Notes: a model not told the origin generated them from the sequence alone. A stretch of 64,000 nt of DNA from Bimastos eiseni (GCA_959347315.1 OY365811.1:31691711-31755710); one strand, 5' to 3'. Positions 18,027 to 30,809 are shown, counted from the stretch's first letter. Numbers and translations: made by a program.

Positions 18027-21000
18027 CTTGTTTGGGAACTGAGGGGAGACGTTAGATCGTTCTGACGATAAGGGTAATCAACGTAGTTGGGAACCCCGGC
18101 TCCAACATAAACCAGGGAAACATTTCTAAAGGACACTAATAACTCTAGTAAGTGTAGATAGGATGAGTGATGTGTAGATCTACCATTAAATATACATATT
18201 AAAACCATCCAGTGTGTCGTGTTGCTGAGCTTGGTGATTGAGGAAAAAGAACCGGCGGTAATCTCGTCATCTAGAAGAAGCAGCTGGCGAGAGATAAACC
18301 CGCCACAATCATCATTACTATTTATTTTATTCCATTATTATTATTATTGTTTATTTGTCTTTTTTATTGTTTGTATATTATTTACTATTATTACTATCCT
18401 CCTCCTCATCATTATTTTTATTACCTTTATTATTATTGTTAGTATTTTCTTAATAAACATTTTTAAAGCACCTCTCGCAGCAGACTAATAAGAGGTGCTC
18501 TCACATTGAAAGGTTTATGAAAAGGAGGGTTTTAAGCAATGAAGAAAGGCAGTTGAGATCTTCTGGTCTGCCGGGTGACGGTCATTTCATTGAGGGGATC
18601 CATTGCAGCAAAATCCAGGTGCTGGGATAAAGAAGTTTTCGGATGAGAAACAAGAAGATAAATCGAGTCGATCAGTGGAGGAAAGAACGAACAGAGAGCG
18701 CTTCGCACATCACAGAGATATTTAGGCTCAAATCATGTTTAGACCAGGCAACCAAGAGCAAGACCTTATGATTTGATTCGAGACAAAACTGGGAGTCGTT
18801 GATCATGTAATTGAAGATATATATCAATGGAAGCATTTCATTTTGTTTCTTTGTTGTCTGTTAATTCCATTGTTGCGGTAACCTATGTCGACACGTGTCC
18901 CAATAAGCGAATATAATTACCATCATCGGGGAAGTCGCGCTGTCAGCCTGACTGCGGCATCTAAGACAGATTGCATAGGGGAGAGTCAAGACTTTGGGAA
19001 TCAATTTAATACGAATTAGGCCTACAATTAACGATGCGCATGCAAGCAATTTAAGGCATGCACCATGGCCGCAAACACTTTGAGAGTTGTCTACCTCCGA
19101 ACGTTTCAGAGACGCCTCAGTTGATTTGTGCGTCTATTTGATCTACGCAGTGCCCCAACCTCTGTGGATAGAAAAAGTTTGTGACATGCAAATTTAGGAC
19201 TTTAGAGAATGTTAAGTGCATCAACTACAGCGACATGGCACATGATCGATAAAATCACAAGTATTATGTCGCCATCTGGCGATTAGTCTGTAAGGAGCAT
19301 GAAGGGCTTAAGGAAGTAGGCCTATTAGAGAAAGACGCTGAAGCATTTACCAAGTCTAGAAATCAACTATTTATCACTTACTAGAGGGCTGTGGGGTCTG
19401 GACTTGTACACAGCGAGCACAACGTCTTGTAACAATTCTACACTGTCCAGTTCATTGTTTGCGAATTAACTGCTGCGCTATGGAATCTCTAACGCATTCC
19501 ATGCGCCTCGACAAAGTTGCTCAGAAATTATCTTTTCTCATGAAGGCATAAACTACAGCTACAACATGTCATTATTCTGAAAACCAGCCTATCCAAAATA
19601 ATTTATCCGATTCTATCATCGATATATCGTGAGAAAATCGCTATGGAACTCTAATACAGTAACTGAGCCCTCAATGAAAATCGTAGAGGAGTTCCTGAAA
19701 TTCTCCAAGATTCGGTAGAAAGACAAATGATCCCAGAACATCATCCTGCGTTTTAGCCCACGAAGACACTTTAGAGGGTTAATAAGTGTGAAAGTCAACA
19801 TTAACGTAATAAATATTTTATCTAGAATGTATGTTATTTAAGTGAGTAAGTAAGTATGTACGTAAGTAAGTACAGACCTACTCTTTGTTACCGTCTCCAG
19901 ACGCACGATGAGTACATAAGAAAAAAACATAAAAATATACTTTTTGTATAAAGATTTAAAAATATATGAATTTGTAAAGGAAATTGTCAATTTTCGGCCA
20001 TTCATATCGAATCCACACGCAGATCGGCAATAATGAGGAAAGGAAAATAACACGAACGGGGCCAAGATGACAAATTATCAAAGAGGGTGATCTTAAGATG
20101 ACAGGCGATTTAGATGAAAACTGCAGTCATGAACGGCGCAAGTCACTCCAGTGGAAACATCATCTGGAGTGAGTCGAACGCATCCTGAGAGATGGTAGAC
20201 GCCAGACCAAATGAGGTCGATAGGGCCATCGGGTGAAGGTGCCGACTCAGAGATGTTAAAGTCGAGGAATCGGAATAAGACGCGAACGGGGCGAAGTTGG
20301 CCGGCCGAGGGCAGTCGCCGATATTATCTGGTCACGCATAGCTGGTAGAAAGCTAAGCATACGTCGATTTCTGTTGAGGATATAAGGTAGATGACCTGCG
20401 CACGTATGCAATGGCCAGATACCGACAGGCGACGCGCGATCATCCGACATCCAAGATGGCGTCGGGGAATAACGCACGTGGGTTGAAGGTATCGGTCAAC
20501 GACGGTCAATGGCAGTGTGCCAGCGATAGACCTGCGACTCATACGAGGTCGATCGATACAAATCCGCTCCTCTTCAGAATTCTCACCGAATATTGACTTC
20601 TCACCGAAGCGATGCATAAAGATGGAAGAAAAGTTCAGCCAGGAACAGACAACTCCAACGTCGGCCATACAAACCTGCGGCCAGGCGCCATAAACCGACA
20701 TAGACTGAACGGGCACAAATACTTGCGACAAGCGAGGTCAACACCTAGCGAACGAGTGAACAAGAGTTTTCAATGCTGGTTCTAAAAGGAATATAGACCA
20801 AGCGAGATCGACCTGTTATGTCACGGAGCTAAAAAAAAAGGTCAAAGCTCAGAGTGACCATGCAATAGCCCCTCAGTGTTTTGCTTTAGAATTTGCTGTA
20901 AAATAACAGCTTATAAGTTGTCTAATTTAATCTTTAAAGGTCAGCCTGCCATGTGCCATTTAATGACATTTTATCCAACGCGGAGGTTATCCAGTCTAAC

Positions 21001-22316
21001 CAACTGCTCTCCAAGTCAAACTTTATCTCGAACATTCTGAAATAATAAAAAAATTCTGCCACTTCAAGCCTATTCGGTTACCTGTGCAGGGTAACTTTTG
21101 AATGGATGCCTTTGCATTGTTATATACTTACATGGGTTTATAACCAGGTGATCAAATTGGAATTCAATATGTAAGGAAGCAACTGCAAGCTCACCATATA
21201 TAAACTATGAAATATGTAGAGAAATCAAATCTAGATCTATTTGAGATCTATTAGGGTGGTGGAGTGAATTTGAAAGTCAGAACATAATGTCATGCCATGA
21301 AACTCTAGCTGTAGCCAACTGTATGTAATTGGATAGGATTAAACACATGTAAACGGAGCAGAGGCCTATTATTTCCTAGCAAGGGCACTGTAGGACAGAT
21401 CGTTGTCATTAAATTTTTATACAGGCCACGGCAGGCAGCCGGTAACGTGACTTCTGAAGCATCCAGGAAACGATAAAGCACTTCCGTTTTAGAATGTAAA
21501 CACTGTAACTTTATGGTTCAGTTCACCGAAAGGAAGGTGGTGATTGAACAGCCTGCAGTTAGCTATTTACAATGCATTAGGAATCTTAAATTGCCCGCTG
21601 TCACCTTCATTTACATAATATGCACACAAACTGCTACCATTTTGTTAACCTACCAACAGCTTAACAAATATTCTCAAACAATCATTATCAATCTTTGAAT
21701 TGCCTGCAAACAAACCATTATCAATTTTAGGCACACTGAAATAATAGCGATATACACACTATATATATTATAGACCTATAAATAATATGCTACACTGTCA
21801 ATAAAATCTTATTGTTCATCGTTCTATTCCTGTTTGTAATATTTGTGTTCTTGTTATTTATTTACTACATTCAGCACAATTTGTTCGTTGCAAGTCTCAG
21901 GCTAATTATGGTTACAGATTTCGTTAGCATCAGACAGCTGGGTTCATTAAGCTTGTAAACTCAAATGCTAGCTGTAGGTCTACAACACCCTTGTGAGCAT
22001 TTCCTACCTATTAGGCTGAGTCAGAGCTTGTTACGCTAACTCCTAATGTTACATTTATAAATAGGCCTTGGATTAAAACCTTTCGAATTTTCCTGTACCA
22101 CTGCAAAGCCGATAAACTCTTTCCCCTTTGTACATGGATTGGTCTGTAGGCATCTCTTCATGAGTAATTCTAAAAGTAAATCAATAATTTTTCAAAGTTC
22201 TGTATCGGCCTAAAAGACATCCCGCACTAGGTTTGATACAAGGTTGATTTAAGAGTCTAGACAAGTGGAAGGGGATGTAGTGGTAGTAGTGGGGGTGGGG
22301 TAAACAACACCTTGTG
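18027..22316. other. intergenic, no supported gene
   Basis: An ATT-rich block lies at about 18318-18450. A short TAAG/TATG microsatellite lies at 19840-19875. A GC-richer stretch at about 20100-20780 repeats words such as GAGGTCGAT and GCGA without a clear period. None of the open frames shows a recognisable domain. Confidence 0.45.
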
Positions 22317-22700
22317 GTGACAGATATCATGAGCGTCGCCCTCCTCTTTTATCCAGGCTAGTGACTGGCATTACCACAGTGCGAGCAATGACGGAGTTCT
22401 CGTGTGATGAGCGCAAATGGTAGGCCCTACAATCTGTGACCCTCTTAACAGACTCCACCGCACGCAGAATTTTATTCCAATACCAAACTATGACAGAATA
22501 CAGCGGCATAGTATACGCGCAGAGCGTGAAGCGTCGATTAACCGGGTAGAAGGACACGACAAATTGATTGATGACTCTACATGTATGTGCTTTCCCTATT
22601 TCTAATAAAATCTAGCATCGGCGGGTCCTATAACTTGAACCCTATATATGACTTTGCAATTTTTCAGCTCACTGCACAGCAATGCTCTCTACAGTGAATC
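22317..22700. repeat. dispersed repeat, copy 1 of a diverged direct pair
   Basis: This stretch aligns along its length with 23543-23952. Shared blocks include TTTATCCAGGC near the start, CGCGCAGAGCGTGAAGCGTC in the middle, and GCAATTTTT.AGCTC.CTGCACAGCAAT near the end. Indels and substitutions are common, so it is an old dispersed repeat of unknown class. Confidence 0.7.
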
Positions 22701-23542
22701 ACAGTCGAGAAGCCCGATCTGTACAATTAAAGCTGAAATCCGACAAGAGAATCAGCCTATATCAGCCTATAGGATGAGCGAACAAGTTTATGTGAGTTTA
22801 GGTTTCGACCAGAAAGAAAACGAAAGCAGACAGAACTCAGGGAACGGTAGAACGAATTCAACATCCTTTGGATCAGTTTCATCGGAGAATGTTCTTCAGA
22901 CAAATAAGTTCTAGAGTATAGGGCAAACGTTGGTCAGAGATTATTGCCAACGTTTGGGCTACTTAATCTCTCACTGGCAATCTCCGACGTATACCTGTAT
23001 GCTTGATACTGGCTTGAGGGGATTGACTAACTAGGCGCATATTTAAGAGTCGCGAGGTAATTTAATGGTTGGAGTTTCATTATTATGTCGCGATGTCTTT
23101 AACGAGTGCTGAAACATACCAGAGTCAGTAAGAAATCCTGAAAAGCGCTTCTTATCTCATTGAGATTACTTAATCCCATTGTCAGTATTTTGTCACATTT
23201 TATCATATTGACCTGTTGTCTTTCTTGTTAATCAATTTTCATGTTTACTTTTTTACTCTTAGGGGTCGATGTGCTAAATCTAACACAACATTGCTTCTTC
23301 AGGCATTCTAACTATTCTTTTATTTCCATAACACATGAAGCATAAGTAAACAATCGCTACAATTAAGGTCGTAGTCAAATATCTGTGGGAGACGAACATG
23401 TGAGAGAAGAATCCGTTTTGATGTTAAGTCTGCGACTATCAAACTCATTTTGGCCGAAGCCGACGTGAGTAATCTAGACGTCAACCTGAGTAGACTTTCT
23501 TTTGCGATTTATTAGCATTATTAGTTTATGTTTCAAGACAGT
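22701..23542. other. spacer between dispersed-repeat copies, nothing recognised
   Basis: No gene or clear repeat is seen. The first 210 bases lie in an 88-codon open frame without any recognised motif. Confidence 0.4.
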
Positions 23543-23952
23543 AGTGATGACAAAGATAATTAGGGTAGCCCTTCTTGTTTATCCAGGCCAGAGACTAGCC
23601 CTACCAGAGTGCGAATAGTTGAGGAGGTCTTGCGTTGAGTGCATATGGTATAATTGATGGTCCCTCTGAAAAAGTGAGCAACAAGGTTACAGCTGCGTCA
23701 TATACTGCATTGTGTTCAACTATGGTACCCTCCGACCGAAGCATACAATGGTTTGCGCGCAGAGCGTGAAGCGTCCTTTAATCGGATCGAAAAACATGTC
23801 AACTTGATTTATGATCTTCCATACACAGCGTTGTGTTGAATGTGCTCTCAACATTTACAATAAACTGTATTATGGCCTGCCCTAATAGCTTGATCCCTAT
23901 GACTGCGCAATTTTTGAGCTCGCTGCACAGCAATCCACTCTGTGCTTTAATC
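23543..23952. repeat. dispersed repeat, copy 2 of a diverged direct pair
   Basis: Collinear with 22317-22700 and in the same orientation, with the shared core GCGCAGAGCGTGAAGCGTC at about 23758. Confidence 0.7.
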
Positions 23953-24526
23953 CGCTGGATAACGCGCTGCAATTCATCGATATAACTTATAAACTCGTTA
24001 ATTGAGCCGTCGTCGAGAAGGTTTATGGTCCAGGTTCGATATTCCTCTGTCAGACAGCCATTACGTATGGAGCCTAATTAACGCTAATCAATGTCAGTGA
24101 TATATTGCAGCACAAGAGCGCTAATACAAACGGTGACTATGTAATGTAATGTTATTAAGCTAATCAAGCGGGATGATCTAGGCTAATGGGATATAGTCTA
24201 AAATAATGAAAGAATACTAATGCAGTTGCGACGTCATTTCCCGTTGACTACTACGACTGTTACTACGCAAAACTCTCTGCGTACATCTTCGGGCGTTGTT
24301 TACTCGTCGACATTACGACGCATCTATAGCATATGCATGCTAGAAAACATTACCGTCGACCAACATACATGTATAGTCGTCTGACATTTTACTTGTCGGA
24401 TTTGATCTTCACGTTGCGTCTGTCTCACCGTGTTTGTCTTGATGGAACAGCAACTACATGTAGAGATTGAAAGACTAAGTGCTTTGTGCTGAAAGAGCAC
24501 GATATTGCGTGTACGATTACTAACGT

Positions 24527-24529
<3 letters not shown>

Positions 24530-24567
<38 letters not shown>

Positions 24568-24670
24568 GAAGAAGAAGAAGAAGAGAGAGAGAGAGCTAGA
24601 GAGACAGAGACAGAGAGAGGGGACAAAGAGATAGAGAAAAGCAGAGATAAACCAAATAGAGAGAGAGAGA
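24530..24670. repeat. (GA)n / (GAA)n microsatellite
   Basis: GAGAGA runs are broken by AAG triplets and GACAGA units. Confidence 0.85.
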
Positions 24671-24757
24671 TTCGATGGTCGTAAATTTTAGCCATCGTAT
24701 TATGTCCGTTAGAGAGATTCAATGGTCATAAATTCCAGCCATCTTATTATGTCTGTC
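24664..24757. repeat. two-copy 47-bp tandem duplication
   Basis: AGAGAGATTCGATGGTCGTA recurs 47 bp later as AGAGAGATTCAATGGTCATA. Each copy is followed by a similar AGCCATC.TATTATGTC block. Confidence 0.75.
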
Positions 24758-25250
24758 CTAGATCTGAAGTTAGTCTTAGACTTGAATGCACAGGTGAACA
24801 CATTTTATGACTTCAGTCAACCTGTGACCGTTCCGCTCGAGTTGTTTGCAAAAGTTCATTATGTAGAACTTAACCAGAATGTTGACGTACATGGCATCAA
24901 TGAAAGATCGTAGCTCTTGCCCATCCAAATGAAAACATGTTTCATTGACTTGGTCTTATAGACGCATATACAATTGTACAGTACTTTCCATATATCATCT
25001 GAAGAATCTATAGAAATAAGGGGCTAATGAGCATACTCCAGATTGTAGTGTAATGTAAGCCAAGGATAATTTCTCAGCGCCTACTTCAATCCCTATACCT
25101 ATTCTAAGACTTCAATGACCCTAACATGGATTCCTTGGCTTCTAAACTACTTTAGACCCATATTATCCCAATCCCATATATTACAGAATATCAAAAATAT
25201 ATTGCACTTCGAAATGTCATGTTAGAACAAGGCACTTCTGACGATTGCAA

Positions 25251-26365
25251 GACATAGCGCCTGGACATAAGCTTCCCCAGGAAAAATATTTTGAGTAGGA
25301 CAAAAACCCCTCACCCGGACAAAGGACAAAGGCACCTATATAAAGGTTCAATGCAATGATGTATGAACGGATGATGACAAGCTCTTTATAAAACTTCTGC
25401 TTACGCAAAAATATATTTGTCGTCAATCCAACTTCTATTTTTTGTAGCACAAATTATTTTTCATCAACCCAACCTCTCTTTAAGCAAGAGAGTAGCTCAT
25501 TATTACACTATTCAGGAGACAAAGTGAGGAAATAATCACTATTAATTATGTTTTGCATGTTGATTCAATATATTGTCAATTAAATAATTTATCAAACAAA
25601 TCAGACATTCTGTCAATGGATATAGTTAACATGCACCTCTATTTCACCTGTTGGATTCATAAATACTGCACATAGTCAGCGGCAGGTAATATATATCATA
25701 TGTTATTAAAAGCAGTCACTTCTTCTAGTTCTCTGATTCAGGTTCAAATGTCCGACGTCGCCACTCTTCTCGATGTAAGCCTATTCTTTCAGCTTTCCAT
25801 ATCCAGCTGTCATCATTCAGTCAAGCACCATCTGTCTTGGTCCTTCCCTTGTCTGCACTCCTTTCATTTTTTCTTTCTATGACTGTTCTTAGCAGTGAGT
25901 TTCCTCTCACTTTGTGTCCAATCCAATCTCTTTCTTTTTGTCATTCTTTCCACTTCAATCCTTTCCATAATTTCTTCAGTTCTTTCGTGTTCCGTACAGC
26001 AAATTTCCTCCAATTTTCTCCACGTCCACATTTCAAATGCCTCGAATCGTCTCATGTTTTCTTTCTTCCTAGTCCACCACATTTCATACCAGAGTCTTTA
26101 TCGTTCCTATCCTCAGATTCCTGTCTAGCTTTCCTCTCAGAAGTAATTACGAAATCCCATAGTAATAGCTGAAAGCTTATCATACAATTAATTACAATTG
26201 GTTAACTACAGTCAGCGCATTTCCATGCCTATGGGGCTTTGGTGCGCGCGCTTTTATCAGAGGTGGTTTCGATCCGGGTGGGTTTTTGTCCACGTGGTCT
26301 ATGTCCGAGGGTTTTTGTCCATATGGTGTATGTCTGAGGGTTTGTGTCCAGATGGTGTGTATGTC
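25251..26365. mobile_element. candidate foldback / MULE-like element (about 1.1 kb)
   Basis: The left edge (25251-25330) reads GACATAG...GGACATAAG...GGACAAAAACCCCTCACCCGGAC. The right edge (26275-26365) carries the inverse of these phrases as a 29-bp tandem, three copies of GGGTTTTTGTCCACGTGGT-like units from 26280, ending TATGTC. The two ends therefore form a long imperfect inverted repeat built of sub-repeats. I find no convincing target duplication, and the interior (about 25700-26170) is only pyrimidine-rich. The class is tentative. Confidence 0.4.
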
Positions 26366-27109
26366 ATGTGCACTCTTTGATACAAAGACGATACGGTTCA
26401 GTAATGGATATTGCTGTTGACATAGGCATATCCAGGTACAAATGTCTAAACGTTATATAAGATGTTTAAGCATATCTGCATTTATAGGTATTTTGCAATA
26501 TGTATTTTGGTGTACACATACACATATATATTATATATTTTGGCCTGTGTATACGTCTGTATAGGCCAATGTATATTGGATAAATTATATGCAGTGGTGT
26601 ATGTATACAGAGAATTTCTGTGTCAAGGGCGACGGGTGGTAGACGGTTTGTCAGCAACATTTACATAGCTGCAAAATACATTGCGTCACCTACAGTACGC
26701 TAATAAAAAAATCAGCGATAATTAAGCCATGGCCATGCAAAAGTAACTGCTTGCAACTTGCATGTGAAGGAGTTGACTTTCAAGCTTTGTCCTTCTCTCC
26801 TGCAAATGACAACTGTTTAATTAAATTTCGAAATTGTTTCACCATCTTGATTACCACGATATCATCTGAGGCGATTCAAAACATTTACGGAATTTATTGC
26901 ATATGTAAATAATAAAAATGATAATTATAACTATTATTTTTCTTAAAATTATTACTATTATCATTATCATTATCATTATTGTTATTATTATTATGATTAT
27001 TTTATTATCATTATTAATACGAATTTATTAATACAATTATTGTTATTATTATTAAATCTATAATAACAATAATTATTATTATTTTATCATTGTGATGATG
27101 ATGATAACG

Positions 27110-27144
<35 letters not shown>

Positions 27145-27515
27145 TTTCGCTTAATTTCAATTTGAAAAACCGCAGGATGTATGCAGTGGTATGAATAGCC
27201 TACAGTATGAACGACAGGTCATCACAGCAGTTGAATTTAACTGCCGGCCGCCACCCAAGGCGCCCATTACATCATGAGCTAATTTATCCAACACTGTCTA
27301 GCGAAAGGAAGACTAGTCATAGTTTCTGAGGATACGAGTAATGACCAACCAATCACTGCATCAGCGCGTGCGCTATAAGGACGTCACCAACATCTAATAC
27401 ATTCCAATCTGAGAATTTCTGTAGCGCTCTATCAAATGCATAAGGTATCAACCGATGGTCGCCTCGTGATGAAATAACAAGCCAATGGAAAATTGCCGTT
27501 GAAATGTATGATTTC
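26366..27515. other. intergenic, AT-rich triplet repeats
   Basis: Bases 26930-27145 are an ATT/ATC/AAT triplet array. No gene is seen. Confidence 0.5.
26930..27145. repeat. ATT/ATC/AAT triplet array
   Basis: Long runs of ATT, then ATC and GATGAT, ending in about twelve AAT units. Confidence 0.75.
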
Positions 27516-27650
27516 AACACACCCGTCGGGCCTTTCCAAGATGGATCAGGTCATTAAAAACAAGAAATTGTTAACTACTGATCACATTCCTATTTCTTAT
27601 AGGCGCATATTTCTTGCCTATCGTCAGCGGAAAGGCCCGACGGGTGCGTT
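27516..27650. mobile_element. small inverted-repeat element (135 bp)
   Basis: The ends are a 22-bp inverted repeat with one mismatch. The perfect 18-bp core CACCCGTCGGGCCTTTCC (27520-27537) is mirrored by GGAAAGGCCCGACGGGTG (27629-27646). The interior is noncoding. I cannot define a target duplication. A short hairpin, GTTGAAAT...ATTTCAAC, directly abuts the left end. Confidence 0.5.
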
Positions 27651-28393
27651 CAGATCTTGCCTGTTCGTCTGACCATGATCTGGGAGATATCATTGACTGA
27701 CTCTGAAAGTACTGGGCGAGGGATCGGTTAATCAGCCAATCAGATGCTTTGCTTCATTGCACAGTGTTGTGCAACGGTTTCAACATTTTGTGCAAAGCTG
27801 TGAAATACCCGATGATGAATGATGAAATCGGGTCAACAATAGGAGGGCAATTTATTGATGCAATACTTGAAGGGGCCAGGACAGAGCATTGAAAAATTGG
27901 TGTAAACATATATAGTTGGAGGATAACTTTGGTCGTGTCTCCAATTCTTATGTAGGCCTATATGCCAGATTTCACTTTTCACAAGAGGATCACTGGTTTA
28001 TCTAGCCTGCTACTTCCTCCGCCTCTGCCTAAGTAGGGTAGCCTACAGACGTGCAGCTATTTTAGACCTGCGGATCATTTGTCATAAATAGCCTACGTAA
28101 CTTAACTCACCTATCTACATACATGTACACAGCCTACAGGTCGCGCGCGCATTTTAAGGGTCGGGTACGAGCATGAGTATCACGTGACATTTTGGGGTTA
28201 CAATGCCACCTTTGAATATATTATCGAATCTTGCACTGTCAGGGTCACAGACTCACTTAAAAAACGCAATTGACACTTTCTGAGTCTAAGTAGGCTGCTA
28301 TGCGCCTTAATTAGCCTCCTGTACATTTCATTTGCTCCTTTGCGAACTTGGCATTAATTAATAAAACGTCAACGCTACAGTTATACAGAAAGT
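27651..28393. other. intergenic, nothing recognised
   Basis: No coding potential or repeat structure is seen in this stretch. Confidence 0.4.
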
Positions 28394-28952
28394 GTGACTT
28401 GGCTTCATTGTAGCAGTCTGGAGGCTTCAATATGTCTGATCTGGTTTCCATGCCGGGCAAGGAGGGATCAGAGGTCACTGATCGACAGACGCTTGATACA
28501 CTTGTCTTATCCTGTCTCAGTCTTACTTCCTGTCTCAGTCTCACTCGATCCCCGGTCACCACTCATATCAAGCCATATCCATCACTGCACCACGTCTCTG
28601 GAACGACATGCTACTCAATTTTGCACTTTTCGCTCCTCCGTCATCATTACCTATCATCCACTATGAATTGTGTCAGGCTCCTCCAGCCGTGATGGGATTT
28701 CCATTCGCCTCTTCAAGAACTGTTACCCAGACACACATTTTGATCATCAACCTTTCAATTCTCGACCCAGACGACTCACGCCTTAACAGCTGTTGCACCT
28801 CCTCTGACCCTTTCGATGCCGAACTCTGATCTTCCTTGGACTACCGTTTGGACAACCCATCGGATTGGACTGGACGCTGCGCACTAGAATAAGCTGGTGC
28901 CTTGCGCTTGGCTTTCGAGTGGCGCTTTAGAAATTTGGAGATTACGATTACA
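28394..28952 (+). mobile_element. CR1/L2-like LINE 3' remnant (family B)
   Basis: Broken frames resemble the C-terminal end of a LINE reverse transcriptase, with an APRLWND-like segment near 28590. The end, AAGCTGGTGCCTTGCGCTTG then TTTCGAGTGGCGCTTTAGAA, also occurs inverted at 38001-38067 with the same spacing. That marks it as a dispersed 3' tail. It is degenerate and not functional. Confidence 0.5.
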
Positions 28953-29851
28953 GTTGTATTCTCACAACAGATTAATGCAGTTCAAGCATGGTAGGCTATA
29001 TCTAAAATTCTGTCATCATTCAACCTCTGAGAAATGTTTAAACTATTCATTTTACGGTAGCAGCCACGTTATGCTTGGCTGCCTGTGCGATGTATTCAAT
29101 TAGTGCCCGGTTGCAAATTACAATAAGACAATTGCAACTTGATCTTACTTTCGTCAATCATGCAAGACCGCGTCTATGATGTGCCCTGCCAAAAACTCTG
29201 TTGTGTAGTTCAACCTATGCGCCCTTATGCATATGTATGCACGAATGTATACTCATGCACACATGAACGGGTGTGCACATATGTATCTGAATATAGTGGA
29301 GTGTACGTATAGGTACCGATGTTAAACAGTGTGGAGAAGTGCGCTTTAATTTAGCCTATGACGGCCAATCGTTGCGCCTCAGATTGCATGCGTTAAAATT
29401 GGGGAATACCTGCGAATCACGCATTTTCCTTCGAATAGAATTTCGATTCGAATCGTTAGTAAAGGTTCAAATTCGAATCGAATTTCCAAATGAATCACCG
29501 GGTGCCAGTTTTATGCTCATGTACTTGAAGGCAGAGACGTGCCACGTCTATCAACATGAATGTAGGCCTACTAACTTTTCTCCTGTCTAAAATCAATCAA
29601 ACTTAAAATTATGTCAATAACATAATGAAAATAATTCAAATAAATGTTAACAAATCAACATAGATTCTCTGTTCAGGTTCAATTTTCAATAGTCAGTTTC
29701 CTAATCTTTATTCCGAAATCACAGGCTCAGGTCTACTAATATGGGTCTATACGATGTCAGTGTAACAACTCTTCATGTCGTGTCCAATTAAAAGTGTCTG
29801 CGTTTGTTTTTCGAAGGATTGTAACGTCAGTATATCATTATTAGTCATCCA

Positions 29852-30337
29852 CAGGGCTGCTAACAATACTGGAAAGTATTGCAATACCAATAGCAATACT
29901 TCATCATTCTACCAACGCCGTTACTTTTTCCGAAAGTATTGCAATACCAATACTTTCGCCAATATTTTTTTCGACGAGCCAGTTTCTCATTTATTCATAC
30001 AAAACAGGTGCTACTGAAAAAGCAGTATCATTATAAATATTATTTTTACATACATGTATTTTAAAGGAGCCATGCCACGGTGTACCACTTCGCATTACGT
30101 ATAAAAAATATTATTTCAATGGAGAGTAGCGATTACACGACCCCCATTTCTTATTCAAGCGCAATAGAAATAATATAATTAAGTATTGGTATCGCACATC
30201 AATATCTGGCTAAAAAAGTGTATCGTGATACACATGCGATACCAACTAAATAAAACTATCGCGATACTCGCTGCGATACTGGAAAACGTATCGGCGATAC
30301 CAAGTTGCGATACTTTATCGCGATATTAACAGCCCTG
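29852..30337. mobile_element. hAT-like nonautonomous element (486 bp)
   Basis: The left end CAGGGCTGCTAACAATACT and the reverse complement of the right end, CAGGGCTGTTAATATCGC, form a hAT-type terminal inverted repeat. The flanks GTCATCCA (29844-29851) and GTCCTCCA (30338-30345) are an 8-bp duplication with one mismatch. The interior repeats AATACTGGAAAGTATTGCAA-like and GCGATACT/TATCGCGATA words in both orientations. It has no coding capacity. Confidence 0.65.
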
Positions 30338-30345
30338 GTCCTCCA

Positions 30346-30809
30346 ACTGAATTATTTATCTCCGACAAACAGCATGTGGCTTGAATTGCAAGTAAACCAC
30401 GCACAACTCATGACAACAGTGGAATCCTCTGTCCCAACTCCTTCAAAATTGTCATCCAGTTGTGTTTCTAACCTGCGCCTGATCGTTGACCATTTGGATG
30501 CTGCGCTGCAGTAGTTCCAACCGCTGATGAATTAAATGTCATCGCATGTCGCGTGGAACGCATCAACGAAATAACCAATAAACACCCAGTAAACAGTTAA
30601 ACAATTCGCTTACAGTAAATCGTACCAAGATGATTCGAAACTGTTTAGTATCATGACGTCAGTTTCGAATCGAATGCTGCTGTCCGATTCATTTTCAAAT
30701 CGAATGTCGAAGCTTAGCAGTGTCCATATTAAAGATATGTGTAGGCCCTAATATAATTTTTAAGTATCGTATCTTTGAATTTATAAATCTCTTCTTACAG
30801 TACCCGCTA
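30346..30809. other. intergenic, TCGAATCGAAT-type words
   Basis: GATTCGAAAC and TTCGAATCGAATG words at 30630-30715 echo similar words at 29440-29490 on the other side of the hAT-like element. This may be the right part of an older element into which that one inserted. No ends could be defined. Confidence 0.35.

Larger units (their letters stand above)
23953..25250. other. intergenic, simple repeats only
   Basis: It contains the GA-rich microsatellite (24530-24670) and a two-copy 47-bp tandem (24664-24757). Nothing else is recognised. Confidence 0.45.

Noticed and set aside
20324..20731. 135-codon minus-strand frame
   Set aside because: No recognisable domain; it lies in a region of short repeated words, and no splice context supports it.
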